Notes: a model not told the origin generated them from the letters alone. DNA of 64,000 bases from Sipunculus nudus (GCA_026874595.1 JAPPUL010000069.1:868001-932000); one strand, 5' to 3'; positions 36,207 to 46,007 are shown, counted from the first letter of the stretch. Translations and numbers: made by a program.

Positions 36207-37511
36207 ATGAGTGATAAAGACAAAACTTTTGGTAATGGAGCTAATGGGGTAGTAGGAGGAGATGTTAAGAAAGTGGCAGAGGGTAAAAGCCGTCGTGAAT
36301 TTATAAAGAAGCTAACAAGCTTATCGATAGGCGGGGCCTTAGTTGAAGGGAGCGTGTTAAGGGGTGAGGCAAAGGGAAGTGTAGAAAGGATATTATCGTA
36401 CAGAGCGCTTGGCGACACAGGGCTTAAGGCATCAGACATATCGTTTGGAGCGGGAGGGTTATGGAATTATCGAGTAGCGTTAAAGGCGATGTCCTTAGGT
36501 ATAAACTATTTTGACACAGCACCGGACTATGGTTCTGGGGGGTCTGAGGAGGAACTAGGGAAGGCATTAAGTAAAAGCAGCCTGACAAGAGATAAGATGA
36601 TATTGGTAACAAAGATGTGTAACGTAAGTGGCTATCCGGGCCATAAGTACCGAGAGACAAAGGAAGGATATATAAGGGGAGTAGAATCTAGTTTAAAGCG
36701 TCTAAAAACAGACTATATAGACTTTCTATTGGTACATGCGCTAGGAGAGCGAGACACAGGACATGGTGGAGAGCTTTATAGATTGCAAGACGAAGCAATG
36801 CTAGAAGCGAATGAGCGACTTAAGGAACAAGGTAAAGTACGTTATCTTGGAGTATCGAGTCATAATTACAATGCAGCGCTGCAAGGGGAGTTAGACTACG
36901 CAATAGAGAGCGGAAAGTATAAACTACTAATGGTAGCATATAATTTCAAAGATCGTCCAGCAGGGTACAATTTATTAAACGGTCTTGTGAAGCTATCGAA
37001 GAAGGCAAAATCAAATGGGGTAGCCTTTGTGGCAATGAAGACGTTGCGGGGTGCATCGGGATTAAACCCTGAACTTAACGAAGGTAGATCATATGCCCAA
37101 TCAGCATTCAAATGGGTGTTATCCAACGACTCAGTATCTTGCTTGGTGGTAACGATGCGAAGCCATGATCAGATACAGGAGTACATAAAGGCCTCAGGGC
37201 GGAAGGTAAGCCAAAGTGATATAAACTTATTAAAAGCAGTTAGCGCAAAAGATGATGATTGTGAACTTGGCTGTAATGAATGCGAGAGAGTATGTCCAAG
37301 TGGTGTTAAGGTATCGTCGATATTGCGTTACAACATGTATTTCAAGAACTACGGTATGGAGAAGGAAGGTATCAGCTTGTACAAAGGGCTTAACGAGGAC
37401 GTATCAGAGTGCTATAGCTGTAAGGACAGTCCGTGTATAAGAGCATGTTGTTTTAATGTAGATGTAAAGCGGAAGTTAGAAGAGGCGCATAAGAATTTGC
37501 AGCTAGCTTAG
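36207..37511 (+). CDS. Tat-exported aldo/keto reductase with C-terminal iron-sulfur motifs
   Basis: A 434-residue protein. Near residue 28 a twin-arginine motif, KSRREFIKKL, precedes a hydrophobic h-region (LTSLSIGGALVEG), pointing to folded export. The AKR barrel has FDTAPDYGSGGSEEELGKAL (catalytic Asp and Tyr), ILVTKMCN (Lys) and YIDFLLVHALGE (His). The C-terminus carries CELGCNECERVCPSGV, a 4Fe-4S-type set of cysteines, and a second Cys-rich cluster, CYSCKDSPCIRACC. This is the ferredoxin-containing AKR group often seen in anaerobes and planctomycete-type genomes; substrates are unknown. A clean aaaggagg precedes the ATG. Confidence 0.82.
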   Translation: MSDKDKTFGNGANGVVGGDVKKVAEGKSRREFIKKLTSLSIGGALVEGSVLRGEAKGSVERILSYRALGDTGLKASDISFGAGGLWNYRVALKAMSLGINYFDTAPDYGSGGSEEELGKALSKSSLTRDKMILVTKMCNVSGYPGHKYRETKEGYIRGVESSLKRLKTDYIDFLLVHALGERDTGHGGELYRLQDEAMLEANERLKEQGKVRYLGVSSHNYNAALQGELDYAIESGKYKLLMVAYNFKDRPAGYNLLNGLVKLSKKAKSNGVAFVAMKTLRGASGLNPELNEGRSYAQSAFKWVLSNDSVSCLVVTMRSHDQIQEYIKASGRKVSQSDINLLKAVSAKDDDCELGCNECERVCPSGVKVSSILRYNMYFKNYGMEKEGISLYKGLNEDVSECYSCKDSPCIRACCFNVDVKRKLEEAHKNLQLA

Positions 37512-37590
37512 TATGTAAGTGTAGTTCACGGGATAGTCTTTAAGTAAATGATATTAAAGAGACTAAGGCAAGAAATGCAAGAGAGACAGG

Positions 37591-37968
37591 ATGCGGATAG
37601 AGATAAGAGAGATAGAGCTTGATGCGCTAGTAGGAGTATATGAACATGAGCGAATGAGGAAACAGAAGATAGTATTAAGTATAAGTCTAAAGGTATCTTC
37701 TGGGCGGGCATTTATAACGGATGAGTTAGAAGACGCCCTAGATTACGATAAACTCGAGCGCGATTTACGAGAACATGTACGAGAGACAAGATATAAGCTA
37801 GTAGAAAAGCTAAGTTACGATATAATGGAATATCTTTTTTCTTACACAAAAAGTATACAAGAGATAAATCTTGAGCTTAAGAAACCGGAGGCATTTACAA
37901 GTGGACGTGGCGAGGTTGTGCTAGTATGTGCAGGTATACGCGAAGGCGAAAGTTTTGTAATATTGTAA
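37591..37968 (+). CDS. folB: Dihydroneopterin aldolase
   Basis: A folate-pathway aldolase that converts 7,8-dihydroneopterin to 6-hydroxymethyl-dihydropterin. At 125 aa it has the family pattern: LDALVGVYEHERMRKQ (substrate-binding Glu region), LDYDKLERDLRE, LVEKLSYDIMEYLF and NLELKKPEAF with the catalytic-site Lys. It is followed by rlmN after 86 bp. No other folate-synthesis genes adjoin, though folD and fchA are in the same window. Confidence 0.88.
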   Translation: MRIEIREIELDALVGVYEHERMRKQKIVLSISLKVSSGRAFITDELEDALDYDKLERDLREHVRETRYKLVEKLSYDIMEYLFSYTKSIQEINLELKKPEAFTSGRGEVVLVCAGIREGESFVIL

Positions 37969-38054
37969 TTATTGAACAAGAGATGTTAAAAGACAGATAT
38001 AGAGAAAAGAGCAAGATGTAGCTAAGAGAAAACGGAGGAAAAGAAAAGTAAAGA

Positions 38055-39119
38055 GTGCAGGGCAAAATAGAGTCAATATTAAACTACACAAAAAAAGAAA
38101 TAGAAGAGCTTGTAATAAGGGCAGGATATGAGAGATATCGGAGCAAACAGATACAAAACTATATATACCAACAAGGGGTATATGATTTTGAACAGATGCA
38201 AACGCTTCCGAAGGGCTTACGTAACAATCTGGCAAGCGGATATAATGTAATAAGCTTAAAAGAGGTGGATAGACTTTCAAGCCGCGGAGGCGGGACAACA
38301 AAGGTAGTATACGAACTTGCAGATGGCAATAGGATAGAAAGTGTAGTAATACGAGAAGGAGGTAGAAAGAGTTTGTGCATCTCCTCCCAAGCGGGTTGCC
38401 CACTAGCCTGTACATTTTGTGCAACAGGGACAATGGGTTTAAAGCGGTCCTTATATGTCGATGAGATAGTGGGACAGTATTTGCTACTTAAGAAAGAGAA
38501 TAAAAAGCTTGATAATATAATTTATATGGGGATGGGGGAGCCGTTTTTGAATTATAAAAATGTCCGAGGGTCTATAATGGCGTTGTTGGACACTGAGCTT
38601 GGAGGTTATGGTGCACGACGGATAACGGTATCAACAGCAGGCATAGCACGAGGGATAGAAAGGTTGGCAGATGATGAAGGTTTACAAAACATACGGCTTG
38701 CAGTATCGCTAACGACCTTAAATCAGAAGCTACGAAAGCAAATAATGCCGATAGCCAAGAAGATAGATATAAAGGAACTATTAAAGTCGTTAAGATATTA
38801 CACTAGAAAGACAGGCAAACGTATAACGCTAGAATACATAATGCTTGCGGGTGTAAATATGGGCAAAGAGGATGCAAAAGACTTAATTAAGCTATATAAT
38901 AGCGAATTAAAGTTCAACTTAAATTTGATACCGTACAATAAGATAGAAGTATTAGAAGGAGCTCCTTTAGCGTATGAGGGGAAAAATTATGCAGAGCCGA
39001 GTGTAGGAGCGATAAAATATTTTAAAAACTACTTTAAATACACGAATCTAGAGGTAGTGGAGAGGAAGCGAAAGGGCCGAGAAATAAAGGCAGCCTGTGG
39101 CCAGTTAGTCCAAAGGTGA
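38055..39119 (+). CDS. rlmN: 23S rRNA/tRNA adenine-C2 methyltransferase RlmN
   Basis: A radical SAM enzyme that methylates C2 of A2503 in 23S rRNA and A37 in some tRNAs. Present are SSQAGCPLACTFCATGTMG with the CxxxCxxC cluster motif and methyl-carrying region, MGMGEPFLNYKNV, RRITVSTAGIARGI, AVSLTTLNQKLRKQIMPIAK, LIPYNKIE, and the second catalytic Cys near the end (IKAACGQL). The length of 354 aa is typical. The start used is GTG; ggagg lies about 15 bases upstream, a long gap, so the exact start is not certain. Confidence 0.94.
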   Translation: MQGKIESILNYTKKEIEELVIRAGYERYRSKQIQNYIYQQGVYDFEQMQTLPKGLRNNLASGYNVISLKEVDRLSSRGGGTTKVVYELADGNRIESVVIREGGRKSLCISSQAGCPLACTFCATGTMGLKRSLYVDEIVGQYLLLKKENKKLDNIIYMGMGEPFLNYKNVRGSIMALLDTELGGYGARRITVSTAGIARGIERLADDEGLQNIRLAVSLTTLNQKLRKQIMPIAKKIDIKELLKSLRYYTRKTGKRITLEYIMLAGVNMGKEDAKDLIKLYNSELKFNLNLIPYNKIEVLEGAPLAYEGKNYAEPSVGAIKYFKNYFKYTNLEVVERKRKGREIKAACGQLVQR

Positions 39120-39208
39120 TAAAAAAAAACAAAGACAATGTGAAACTAATATAGCTTATAGGGTATATTTAGATTGTATGTAGCAATGGTTATGGATGTA
39201 GGTATGTG

Positions 39209-39241
39209 GAGGGAATATAGAGGGAATATAGAGGGAATATA
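39209..39241 (+). repeat. 11-bp tandem repeat in rlmN-radical SAM spacer
   Basis: Three copies of gagggaatata, followed by more degenerate agaaagaatatag copies, between rlmN and the next gene. Confidence 0.88.
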
Positions 39242-39287
39242 GTTGTATAGAAAGAATATAGAAACAATAGAATGGAGATAAAAGAGA

Positions 39288-40271
39288 ATGTTTAGAGGCA
39301 ACAAAAGATATAACAATATAGGAGCTTATTTGCGAGGTGTATACGGGGAGAGGGCCTTTAAAGTATGTATAGATGCAGGGTTCACTTGTCCGAACAGGGA
39401 TGGTTCAAAGGGGCGAGGAGGCTGTATATACTGCAATGTAGATAGTTTCACGCCAAACGATGCAAGGATAGAAAATAGTGTAAGGAAGCAGCTTGATGAT
39501 GGGATTAGATATCAGAAGGAGCGTTATGGAGGCAAAAAGTTCATAGCGTACTTTCAGGCGTTCTCATCAACTTATGGGGAAGTAGATTATTTAAAACGAG
39601 TATATGAGGAGGCACTGCGTCATCCTGAGGTAGTAGGTTTATCGATAGGCACAAGGCCAGACTGTATAAATGATGAGATATTGTATTTAATAAGCGGCTA
39701 TGCAAAAAAGCAGGAGGTATGGATAGAGTATGGTCTTCAAAGCATGCATGACAAGACTTTGGAGTTAATAAATAGGGGACATGACTTAAAATGCTTTCAT
39801 GATACCTATATGCAAACGAGAAAGTATAAAGACATAAAAATATGTGTACATGTAATACATGGCCTTCCCAACGAGACAAATAAAATGCAGCTTGATACAA
39901 TAAAGTATCTGTCAGACATAGGAATAGATGGTATAAAGATACATCAATTGCATGTGGTGAAGAAGACGAAAATGGAGAAGATGTACAAGCGGGGAGAATT
40001 TAGTTTAATGAGTTTAGATAATTATCTATATCTGTTATCAGAATCACTTAGCTTACTATCAAGCGACGTTGTAATACATAGATTATTTGGGCTTGGTCCG
40101 AAGGATTTGTTAATAGCGCCTGACTGGGATATAGGCAAGGGGCAGTTTAACACGTTAATAGATAAATATTTGGAAGAGAATAATTATTATCAGGGGATGA
40201 GTCATGATTATTTTGGGATGCTGGATGTAGTTGGTCAGCCGAAGATATATGAGGAACGGGTTTTTGTGTAA
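39288..40271 (+). CDS. Radical SAM protein, TIGR01212 (YhcC) family
   Basis: A 327-residue radical SAM protein. The N-terminus shows the family wording CIDAGFTCPNRDGSKGRGGC with IYCN following, i.e. the Cys set binding the 4Fe-4S cluster. Then come FIAYFQAFSSTYG, VVGLSIGTRPDCINDEIL, WIEYGLQSMHDKTLELINRG, HVIHGLPNE and GIKIHQLHVVKKTKME. The reaction of TIGR01212 proteins is not established as far as I know; relatives act on nucleic acids or small molecules. The gene follows rlmN on the same strand after a repeat-containing spacer. Confidence 0.85.
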   Translation: MFRGNKRYNNIGAYLRGVYGERAFKVCIDAGFTCPNRDGSKGRGGCIYCNVDSFTPNDARIENSVRKQLDDGIRYQKERYGGKKFIAYFQAFSSTYGEVDYLKRVYEEALRHPEVVGLSIGTRPDCINDEILYLISGYAKKQEVWIEYGLQSMHDKTLELINRGHDLKCFHDTYMQTRKYKDIKICVHVIHGLPNETNKMQLDTIKYLSDIGIDGIKIHQLHVVKKTKMEKMYKRGEFSLMSLDNYLYLLSESLSLLSSDVVIHRLFGLGPKDLLIAPDWDIGKGQFNTLIDKYLEENNYYQGMSHDYFGMLDVVGQPKIYEERVFV

Positions 40272-40385
40272 TGTCAAAGCGCTTTTTAGTAGACTTTTCT
40301 AAGAAAAGTTTTAATAAAAGAGAGAAAGGGTTAAAAAAAAAGATATAGATAAGGGCTTAGGAGGTGATAATATATTGGTATGGCA

Positions 40386-40436
40386 GATAGGATTTAGAGG
40401 ATAGGATTTAGAGGATAGGATTTAGAGGATAGGATG
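40386..40436 (+). repeat. 14-bp tandem repeat before the adenylate cyclase
   Basis: gataggatttagag three times (40386-40427) plus a 9-bp partial copy. It ends 26 bases before TTG 40463. Confidence 0.9.
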
Positions 40437-40462
40437 CAAGATTATATGAATGAGAGGCTATT

Positions 40463-42958
40463 TTGGAAAGGCTAAAGGAATTTATAAAGGCTAATATAGG
40501 GTTATTTACAGTACTTTTCATGTCTACATTATTCATGCTGCTTTATATGTCAGGGATGATGGAGAATGTAGAAAACATAGTGGTAGACGAGGTAGTACTT
40601 CTTACGAGTAAACAAAAGAGTCCAGGTAATAATATAGTATATGCACATACAAGCCAAAGGGGACTTAAGGAGGCAGAAGCGGTATATAATATGGGCTGGC
40701 CGTGGCGGCGGTCTTTTTACAAACGGTTAATAGATTTTCTAAATAAATCAGGGGCGAGGTTAATAGTATTTGATTCTATGTTTTCTGAGAAATCGGTCTA
40801 TAGTTATGTAGGGGAGAAGGATGACGAAGTCTTTGCAGAGGCAGTAAGTGAAGCTGAGAATATAATAATAGGGATGGCATTCTACTCTACGAAAGAAGAT
40901 GTTGGAAAACTGATAGAACGAAAGATAGAAACGTTGAAAGCAAAGCCCCTAACGGAGCTTAAAGGGCTTTTAAAGGGACGGCTAAAAGCTCTAAAGGGTT
41001 TCAAGTTATTGTCAAGCGAGTCAGAGTTAAATAGCCTTGATACAGAGGGGGTTTATGAATTATTGAACGGCTATTTTAAGGCAACATTATTATCGAGGTA
41101 CAAAAAACAACAGCTAGCATTTTTAAAGAAGTACTCAATCTCGGTTAAAGAGGAAGAGGAGAGTGATAAGATAATTGAGTATTATAGAACAGTCCCACCT
41201 ATAAAGGAGCTTAGAGACAATACATTGCAGGTATCGGGAGTTGAGGGGCCACTTGACACTGATGGCAAAGCCAGGCGGACGCCTCTTTTGATGAGGTACT
41301 GGGGGAATTATTATCCGAGTTTATCCTTTGCAACAGTATATCATTATTTAAAACCGAAGGAGGTAGTGGTAAAGGATGACGAGATACAAATTGATGATAA
41401 GAAGATACCGTTAGACAATAATGGAAATATAAGATTAAAGTTTTACGGGACAAGGCATATCTATCCAACCTTTTACCATATAGACATGCTAAGGGTATAT
41501 GATCATATAAAGGAGCTATGCGCTTATTATAAAGAGGAATTAAAAAAGGATGATATAAAAGAGGAGGATATATATAAAGATTATAGTTTACTTAAAAAGT
41601 TACGTAAAGAGGTTTTGGCAAGTAATCCTGATTTAGTAAAGAAGGTGCCAGATAATGTTATAAACAAAGTAAATACAAAAGCGTTTAAAGATAAGATAGT
41701 GTTAATAGGGTCAATAGCGCCGGGAATGTTTGACCAGCGGGCAACGCCATTTGATCAGAAGGAGACAGGAGTGCATGTACATGCAACGGCAGTAGACAAC
41801 ATACTAAATAATGATATGCTGCGCGAGTATAGAGGGGAGTGGAGTTTGGGAGTAATAATATTCCTATTGCCGTTACTTTTATATGTAGTAGTTAACAGGT
41901 TGTCTATGGGATATGGGATATTGGTATTATTGGGATTTATATTTTTGATAGTGTTAATAGGCTTTATGCTCTACACACAATTAAATATTTTACTAGATTT
42001 TGGGACAATAACAATGAGTCTACTTTTCACTTTTCCGGTGACAAGTATATTAAAATATTTTAAAGAGAGTAAGCAGAAAAAGTATATAAAAGGTGTATTT
42101 GGGCAGTACTTATCGCCGGCAGTGATAGACATAATAATAGAAGATCCGGATAAGCTGCAGCTTGGAGGAGTAAATCGGGAGATAACGTCGTTTTTTTCGG
42201 ATATAGAGAAGTTCACAACGATATCAGAAAAGCTAAGTCCCAAAGAACTGGTCGGACTTTTAAATAGTTATTTAACAGAAATGTGCGACATAATAATAAA
42301 ATATGATGGAGTAGTAGACAAATTTGAAGGGGATGCAATAATAGCATTTTGGGGAGCTCCGCTGGATCAAGAAGACCATGCAAGGAGGGCAATATCAGCA
42401 GTACTTGATATACAAGATAGGATGAAGGAGTTAGTGGGGTTGTGGTCGGAATATGGTCTTACGGATTTAAGGATGCGGATAGGGATAAATTCAGGCAATG
42501 CGGTGGTAGGGAACATGGGTTCTCGCCAGCGTATGGATTATACGATGATAGGTGATACAGTAAATCTTGCGGCACGGATTGAGGGAGTAAATAAATTTTA
42601 TGGTACATATACAATGATATCTGATGCCACATACGAATTTGTAAAAGATCTAGTAGAAGTACGAGAGGTGGACAAAGTGCGTGTAGTTGGACGAAGCACT
42701 GCGGTAATTTTGTATGAGATATTGGGACGAAAAGGAGAGATTGAAGCACTAAAGAGACAATTACAATTGAATCATGAAGAAGGGTATGAGTATTATAGGC
42801 GTATGGAGTTTGAAAAAGCGCAGAAGCTATTCAAAAGTTCTTTAGAGCTTTTTGGAGATGATATGTTATCTAAGGTATATTATGAAAGGTGCAGACAATT
42901 TTTAGAGAAGTCGCCGGGTGAGGGTTGGGATGGAGTAACAAATTTAGATAAAAAGTAG
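40463..42958 (+). CDS. CHASE2-domain class III adenylate cyclase
   Basis: An 831-residue membrane cyclase. There is TM1 at ~13-32, an extracytoplasmic CHASE2 sensor (~35-455: YNMGWPWRRSFYKRLIDFL, LIVFDSMFSE, FKDKIVLIGSIAPGMFDQR), three TM helices (~462-545), and a catalytic domain (~570-755) with TSFFSDIEKFTTISEKLSP, VDKFEGDAIIAFWGAP and RQRMDYTMIGDTVNLAARI. The Lys in VDKF and the Asp in MDYTM are the adenine-selecting residues, so the product is cAMP. A TPR-like tail (YRRMEFEKAQKLFKSSLELF) ends it. The CHASE2 region contains an unusual ~90-residue charged coiled insertion (~150-245). The start is TTG with gagagg six bases upstream; the ATG at 40450 is out of frame. Confidence 0.92.
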   Translation: MERLKEFIKANIGLFTVLFMSTLFMLLYMSGMMENVENIVVDEVVLLTSKQKSPGNNIVYAHTSQRGLKEAEAVYNMGWPWRRSFYKRLIDFLNKSGARLIVFDSMFSEKSVYSYVGEKDDEVFAEAVSEAENIIIGMAFYSTKEDVGKLIERKIETLKAKPLTELKGLLKGRLKALKGFKLLSSESELNSLDTEGVYELLNGYFKATLLSRYKKQQLAFLKKYSISVKEEEESDKIIEYYRTVPPIKELRDNTLQVSGVEGPLDTDGKARRTPLLMRYWGNYYPSLSFATVYHYLKPKEVVVKDDEIQIDDKKIPLDNNGNIRLKFYGTRHIYPTFYHIDMLRVYDHIKELCAYYKEELKKDDIKEEDIYKDYSLLKKLRKEVLASNPDLVKKVPDNVINKVNTKAFKDKIVLIGSIAPGMFDQRATPFDQKETGVHVHATAVDNILNNDMLREYRGEWSLGVIIFLLPLLLYVVVNRLSMGYGILVLLGFIFLIVLIGFMLYTQLNILLDFGTITMSLLFTFPVTSILKYFKESKQKKYIKGVFGQYLSPAVIDIIIEDPDKLQLGGVNREITSFFSDIEKFTTISEKLSPKELVGLLNSYLTEMCDIIIKYDGVVDKFEGDAIIAFWGAPLDQEDHARRAISAVLDIQDRMKELVGLWSEYGLTDLRMRIGINSGNAVVGNMGSRQRMDYTMIGDTVNLAARIEGVNKFYGTYTMISDATYEFVKDLVEVREVDKVRVVGRSTAVILYEILGRKGEIEALKRQLQLNHEEGYEYYRRMEFEKAQKLFKSSLELFGDDMLSKVYYERCRQFLEKSPGEGWDGVTNLDKK

Positions 42959-42975
42959 GAGGACAGGCAGTTAAA

Positions 42976-43212
42976 ATGCGGAAAGGAGAAGAACAGATAT
43001 TAAAAGAATTAAAAGAATTTCCAAACGATATGCTTGAAGTGGTGCTTAGGATAATAAGACATTTGAAGGAAGACATGCATCTAGGCTTGGATAGAAAAGG
43101 TTCGGAGAATAAAGAGATAAAAGAGTTACTAAAGAAGAATAAATCTAAAGTAAGTCCAGGAGGCGAGAAGGAAGGGCATAGTTATTTTTCGATACAAGAG
43201 ATGTCAGAATAA
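42976..43212 (+). CDS. Small protein of unknown function downstream of the cyclase
   Basis: 78 residues, starting 17 bp after the cyclase stop behind gtaggagg, so it should be cotranscribed. The N-terminal half (ILKELKEFPNDMLEVVLRII, then RHLKED) loosely resembles DUF2281-type small helical proteins. The C-terminal half is Lys/Glu-rich, ending SYFSIQEMSE. No toxin-like partner is adjacent, so an antitoxin role is not supported. Confidence 0.6.
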   Translation: MRKGEEQILKELKEFPNDMLEVVLRIIRHLKEDMHLGLDRKGSENKEIKELLKKNKSKVSPGGEKEGHSYFSIQEMSE

Positions 43213-43291
43213 TAATTTAAGCAGATTATATGCTTTATATAGTATACCACGCTTAGAATGGGCTTCTCTGTAATAGGCATATAAAACTGAT

Positions 43292-45541
43292 TTAATTAAT
43301 AGATGCCTTTTTAAGGAGCAAAGAACTAGTCAAAACGGAGACAGAACTAAAAGCCATAGCAAATCCTGCAATCATGGGGTTAAGGAGCCCAAAGGCCGCA
43401 AAAGGTATGCCAATGACGTTATATATTGAAGCCCAAAACAAGTTACGTTTAATGGTGGCCATAGATTTACGGCTAAGGTTAATAGCCTTTATAACATCAT
43501 CTAAAGAGCTATTAATTAGAGTGATATCGGCGGCCTGAATAGCGATATTCGATGCAGAGGCAAGGGAGAAGCTAATATTAGCTTGAGCAAGGGCCGGAGC
43601 ATCATTAATGCCATCTCCGACCATAGCCACACAACTATTATTCTTTTGTAAGTTTTTAATAAAGTCAATTTTCTGATTGGGTAAAAGGTCATAATGAACA
43701 TTTTTGATATTTAGGGTACTGGCAACATTAAGGCAAGCATTTTTGTGGTCGCCGCTTAATATAATGGTATTAAGCCTCATATCATGTAATTTAGAGATAG
43801 CAGAAGAGGCCTCAGGTCTAATTTGGTCAAACAAAGCAATAATACCTATAATGTATTTGCTATTAGCAATAAGGATAATAGACTTACCCTGTTCCAACAG
43901 GTTCTGATAGATGTTTTTATGAGAATTATTTTCAAAAGAGATATTAAGAGAAATCATTAAGCTCATATTACCCAAGACAAATGGTTTATTATTGATACTT
44001 CCTGAGATGCCCTGTCCGCTAAAGACTTTAAAATTTGAAACGTCATATTGTTTAGCGTCAAAAACATTTAGCTGGATGGCTTTATTAATGACAGCAGAGG
44101 CCAGAGGGTGCTCAGATAGATTTTCAAGGGTAGCAGCATAATTTATAATTTGGTTTTGTGCAATATTGGAGTCAAGAGAAACGATATCGGTAACAGAGGG
44201 TTTGCCAAAGGTGAGGGTACCGGTTTTATCAAAGACAATGGTATCAACATTCTTGGTATTTTCTAAGACGAGAGCATTTTTGATAAGGATGCCATTCAAA
44301 GCGCCTTTGCCGATACCAACGACGATAGCAGTAGGGGTTGCAAGGCCCAAGGCACAAGGACAAGCAATAACTAAAACAGCAACCGTATTGATAAGAGGAA
44401 TCGATAAATTAGAGACGGAATTAGAGGCAACCAATCCAAAAGATAATAAAGCCCACCAAGCAAAGAAAGTAATTAAAGCCAAAGCGAGTACAATAGGAAC
44501 GAATATAGAAGAGACCTTATCAGCGAATCGTTGAATATTGGTTTTAGATCTTAAAGCCTGCTGAACGACAGAGATAATAGAAGCGAGGAAGGTATCATTA
44601 CCGATTTTCTTAGCACAAACTTTAATAAAGCCATTTTGATTAATAGAGCCACTCTGCACGTCATCCCCGGTTGAAACAAATATGGGGATGGGTTCTCCGG
44701 TGAACATAGAGCAATCGACATAAGTCTGTCCGAAGACGACACTCCCATCCACAGGGATTTTATCCCCGGGTCTAACAGCAACAATATCATCGATTAAGAT
44801 ATCCCTAACATGTACTTTGATTTCTTTGTCATTCCGAATAACGGTAGCAAACTGCGGCTGTAAAGCAACAAGCTGCTTAATGGCAGAAGAAGTTTTGCTT
44901 TGAGCAATAGCCTCCATATACTTTCCAAGCAAGACTAAAGAGATAACAACAGCAGAAGCCTCAAAGTATAAATAACCGGATATGAGTTTAAAAGTAACAA
45001 AAGAGCTATAAAAGAAAGCGGTCAAAGTGCCTAAAGAGACAAGGGTATCCATATTGGACTGTAGATGCCGAGCTTTTTTAAGGGCTGGAACGATGAAGTG
45101 AGAACCTGGGTAAAACTGCACAAGAGCGGTAAGTATGAAGAGGATATAGTTTTTGAAAGGCAAGTTAATATTGAACATAGAGATAATGAAGACAGGAATA
45201 GATAAGGAGGCAGCAAAAATGAGTTTTTGTTTAAGAGATTGTTTTAGAGAGGATTGTATCTGCTCAGAGTGGGTATCAAAGATGGATTCTTGTTGAAATA
45301 CAGAGGACTTGTAACCGGAGTCATTAATAGCGTTTACAATCTGCGAAGAGCTAATTAGGTTAGGATTGAAGTGAACAAAAGCCTTGTGTTCCTGCAAACT
45401 AACGTTAGCGGAGGCCACTCCATCTAGCTTAGATATGGTATTAGTAACGGAAGCCGAACAAGCGGAACAAGTCATACCGGAGACAGAAAAGACTTTAGAA
45501 ATATCGTTATGTTCTTTATAGGTTTGTTGTTGCTGTTGCAT
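43292..45541 (-). CDS. copA: Copper-translocating P1B-type ATPase
   Basis: A 749-residue copper exporter. After a polyglutamine start (MQQQQQ) comes one HMA domain with GMTCSACSASVTN (CxxC). Eight TM helices follow, with the CPC motif in ACPCALGLATP in TM6, the actuator TGEP (MFTGEPIPI), the phosphorylation site DKTGTLTFG, the P1B signature HPLA, and GDGINDAPALAQANISF. CPC with NY and MSxS-type residues in TM7/8 fits Cu(I). It lies 12 bp after copZ. Copper export plus the lone cyoE hints at a haem-copper oxidase in this organism. Confidence 0.95.
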   Translation of the reverse strand: MQQQQQTYKEHNDISKVFSVSGMTCSACSASVTNTISKLDGVASANVSLQEHKAFVHFNPNLISSSQIVNAINDSGYKSSVFQQESIFDTHSEQIQSSLKQSLKQKLIFAASLSIPVFIISMFNINLPFKNYILFILTALVQFYPGSHFIVPALKKARHLQSNMDTLVSLGTLTAFFYSSFVTFKLISGYLYFEASAVVISLVLLGKYMEAIAQSKTSSAIKQLVALQPQFATVIRNDKEIKVHVRDILIDDIVAVRPGDKIPVDGSVVFGQTYVDCSMFTGEPIPIFVSTGDDVQSGSINQNGFIKVCAKKIGNDTFLASIISVVQQALRSKTNIQRFADKVSSIFVPIVLALALITFFAWWALLSFGLVASNSVSNLSIPLINTVAVLVIACPCALGLATPTAIVVGIGKGALNGILIKNALVLENTKNVDTIVFDKTGTLTFGKPSVTDIVSLDSNIAQNQIINYAATLENLSEHPLASAVINKAIQLNVFDAKQYDVSNFKVFSGQGISGSINNKPFVLGNMSLMISLNISFENNSHKNIYQNLLEQGKSIILIANSKYIIGIIALFDQIRPEASSAISKLHDMRLNTIILSGDHKNACLNVASTLNIKNVHYDLLPNQKIDFIKNLQKNNSCVAMVGDGINDAPALAQANISFSLASASNIAIQAADITLINSSLDDVIKAINLSRKSMATIKRNLFWASIYNVIGIPFAAFGLLNPMIAGFAMAFSSVSVLTSSLLLKKASIN

Positions 45542-45553
45542 TACCTCGCCTTT

Positions 45554-45772
45554 TTAACTATCTAAATTTACTCTAAAGCCTGCCTTTTGAATAGCCTCAC
45601 GAGCAGTATTGTTAATATCTAAGATAGAGTCATCATAATCGAAGTCGACAGTATTATTCTTCAAAGAGACAGAAACAGAAGAAATACCGTTAATAGAAAG
45701 AGCCTTGTTAATTCTAGAAACGCAATGAGAACAAGACATACCCAAGACGTTAAAAGAAGAATGTTTAGCCAT
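45554..45772 (-). CDS. copZ: Copper chaperone CopZ (HMA domain)
   Basis: A 72-residue heavy-metal-associated protein with the metal-binding GMSCSHCVSRINKAL motif and the beta-alpha-beta-beta-alpha-beta length of CopZ/Atx1. It is the first gene of a two-gene copper operon and should hand Cu(I) to CopA. The 235-bp region to adk is divergent and must hold the promoter; I see no recognisable CueR or CsoR operator there. Confidence 0.93.
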   Translation of the reverse strand: MAKHSSFNVLGMSCSHCVSRINKALSINGISSVSVSLKNNTVDFDYDDSILDINNTAREAIQKAGFRVNLDS

Positions 45773-46007
45773 AAAAAAACCTCCGATAAACCTAATAAAG
45801 AGCTATTCACTCTAAAGACAAAAGCTAATAAAAACAAAGCATAAAGTATATACCCAAATGCTAGAGGAAAGATTACAAAGGGAAGGAGTTTTTGATAAAA
45901 AAAAGTATAAATAAAATATAAATAATAGAAAATGGAAAGAATAAATAGCTAGATTTGAAATAAGGGTAGAAAGGAGCGTTTTAGAAAATAGAAAAAGGGG
46001 AAAAGGA

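Noticed and set aside
42976-43212. Antitoxin of a toxin-antitoxin pair
   Set aside because: No toxin-like gene adjoins; it follows an adenylate cyclase by 17 bp, and the resemblance to small helical DUFs is weak.
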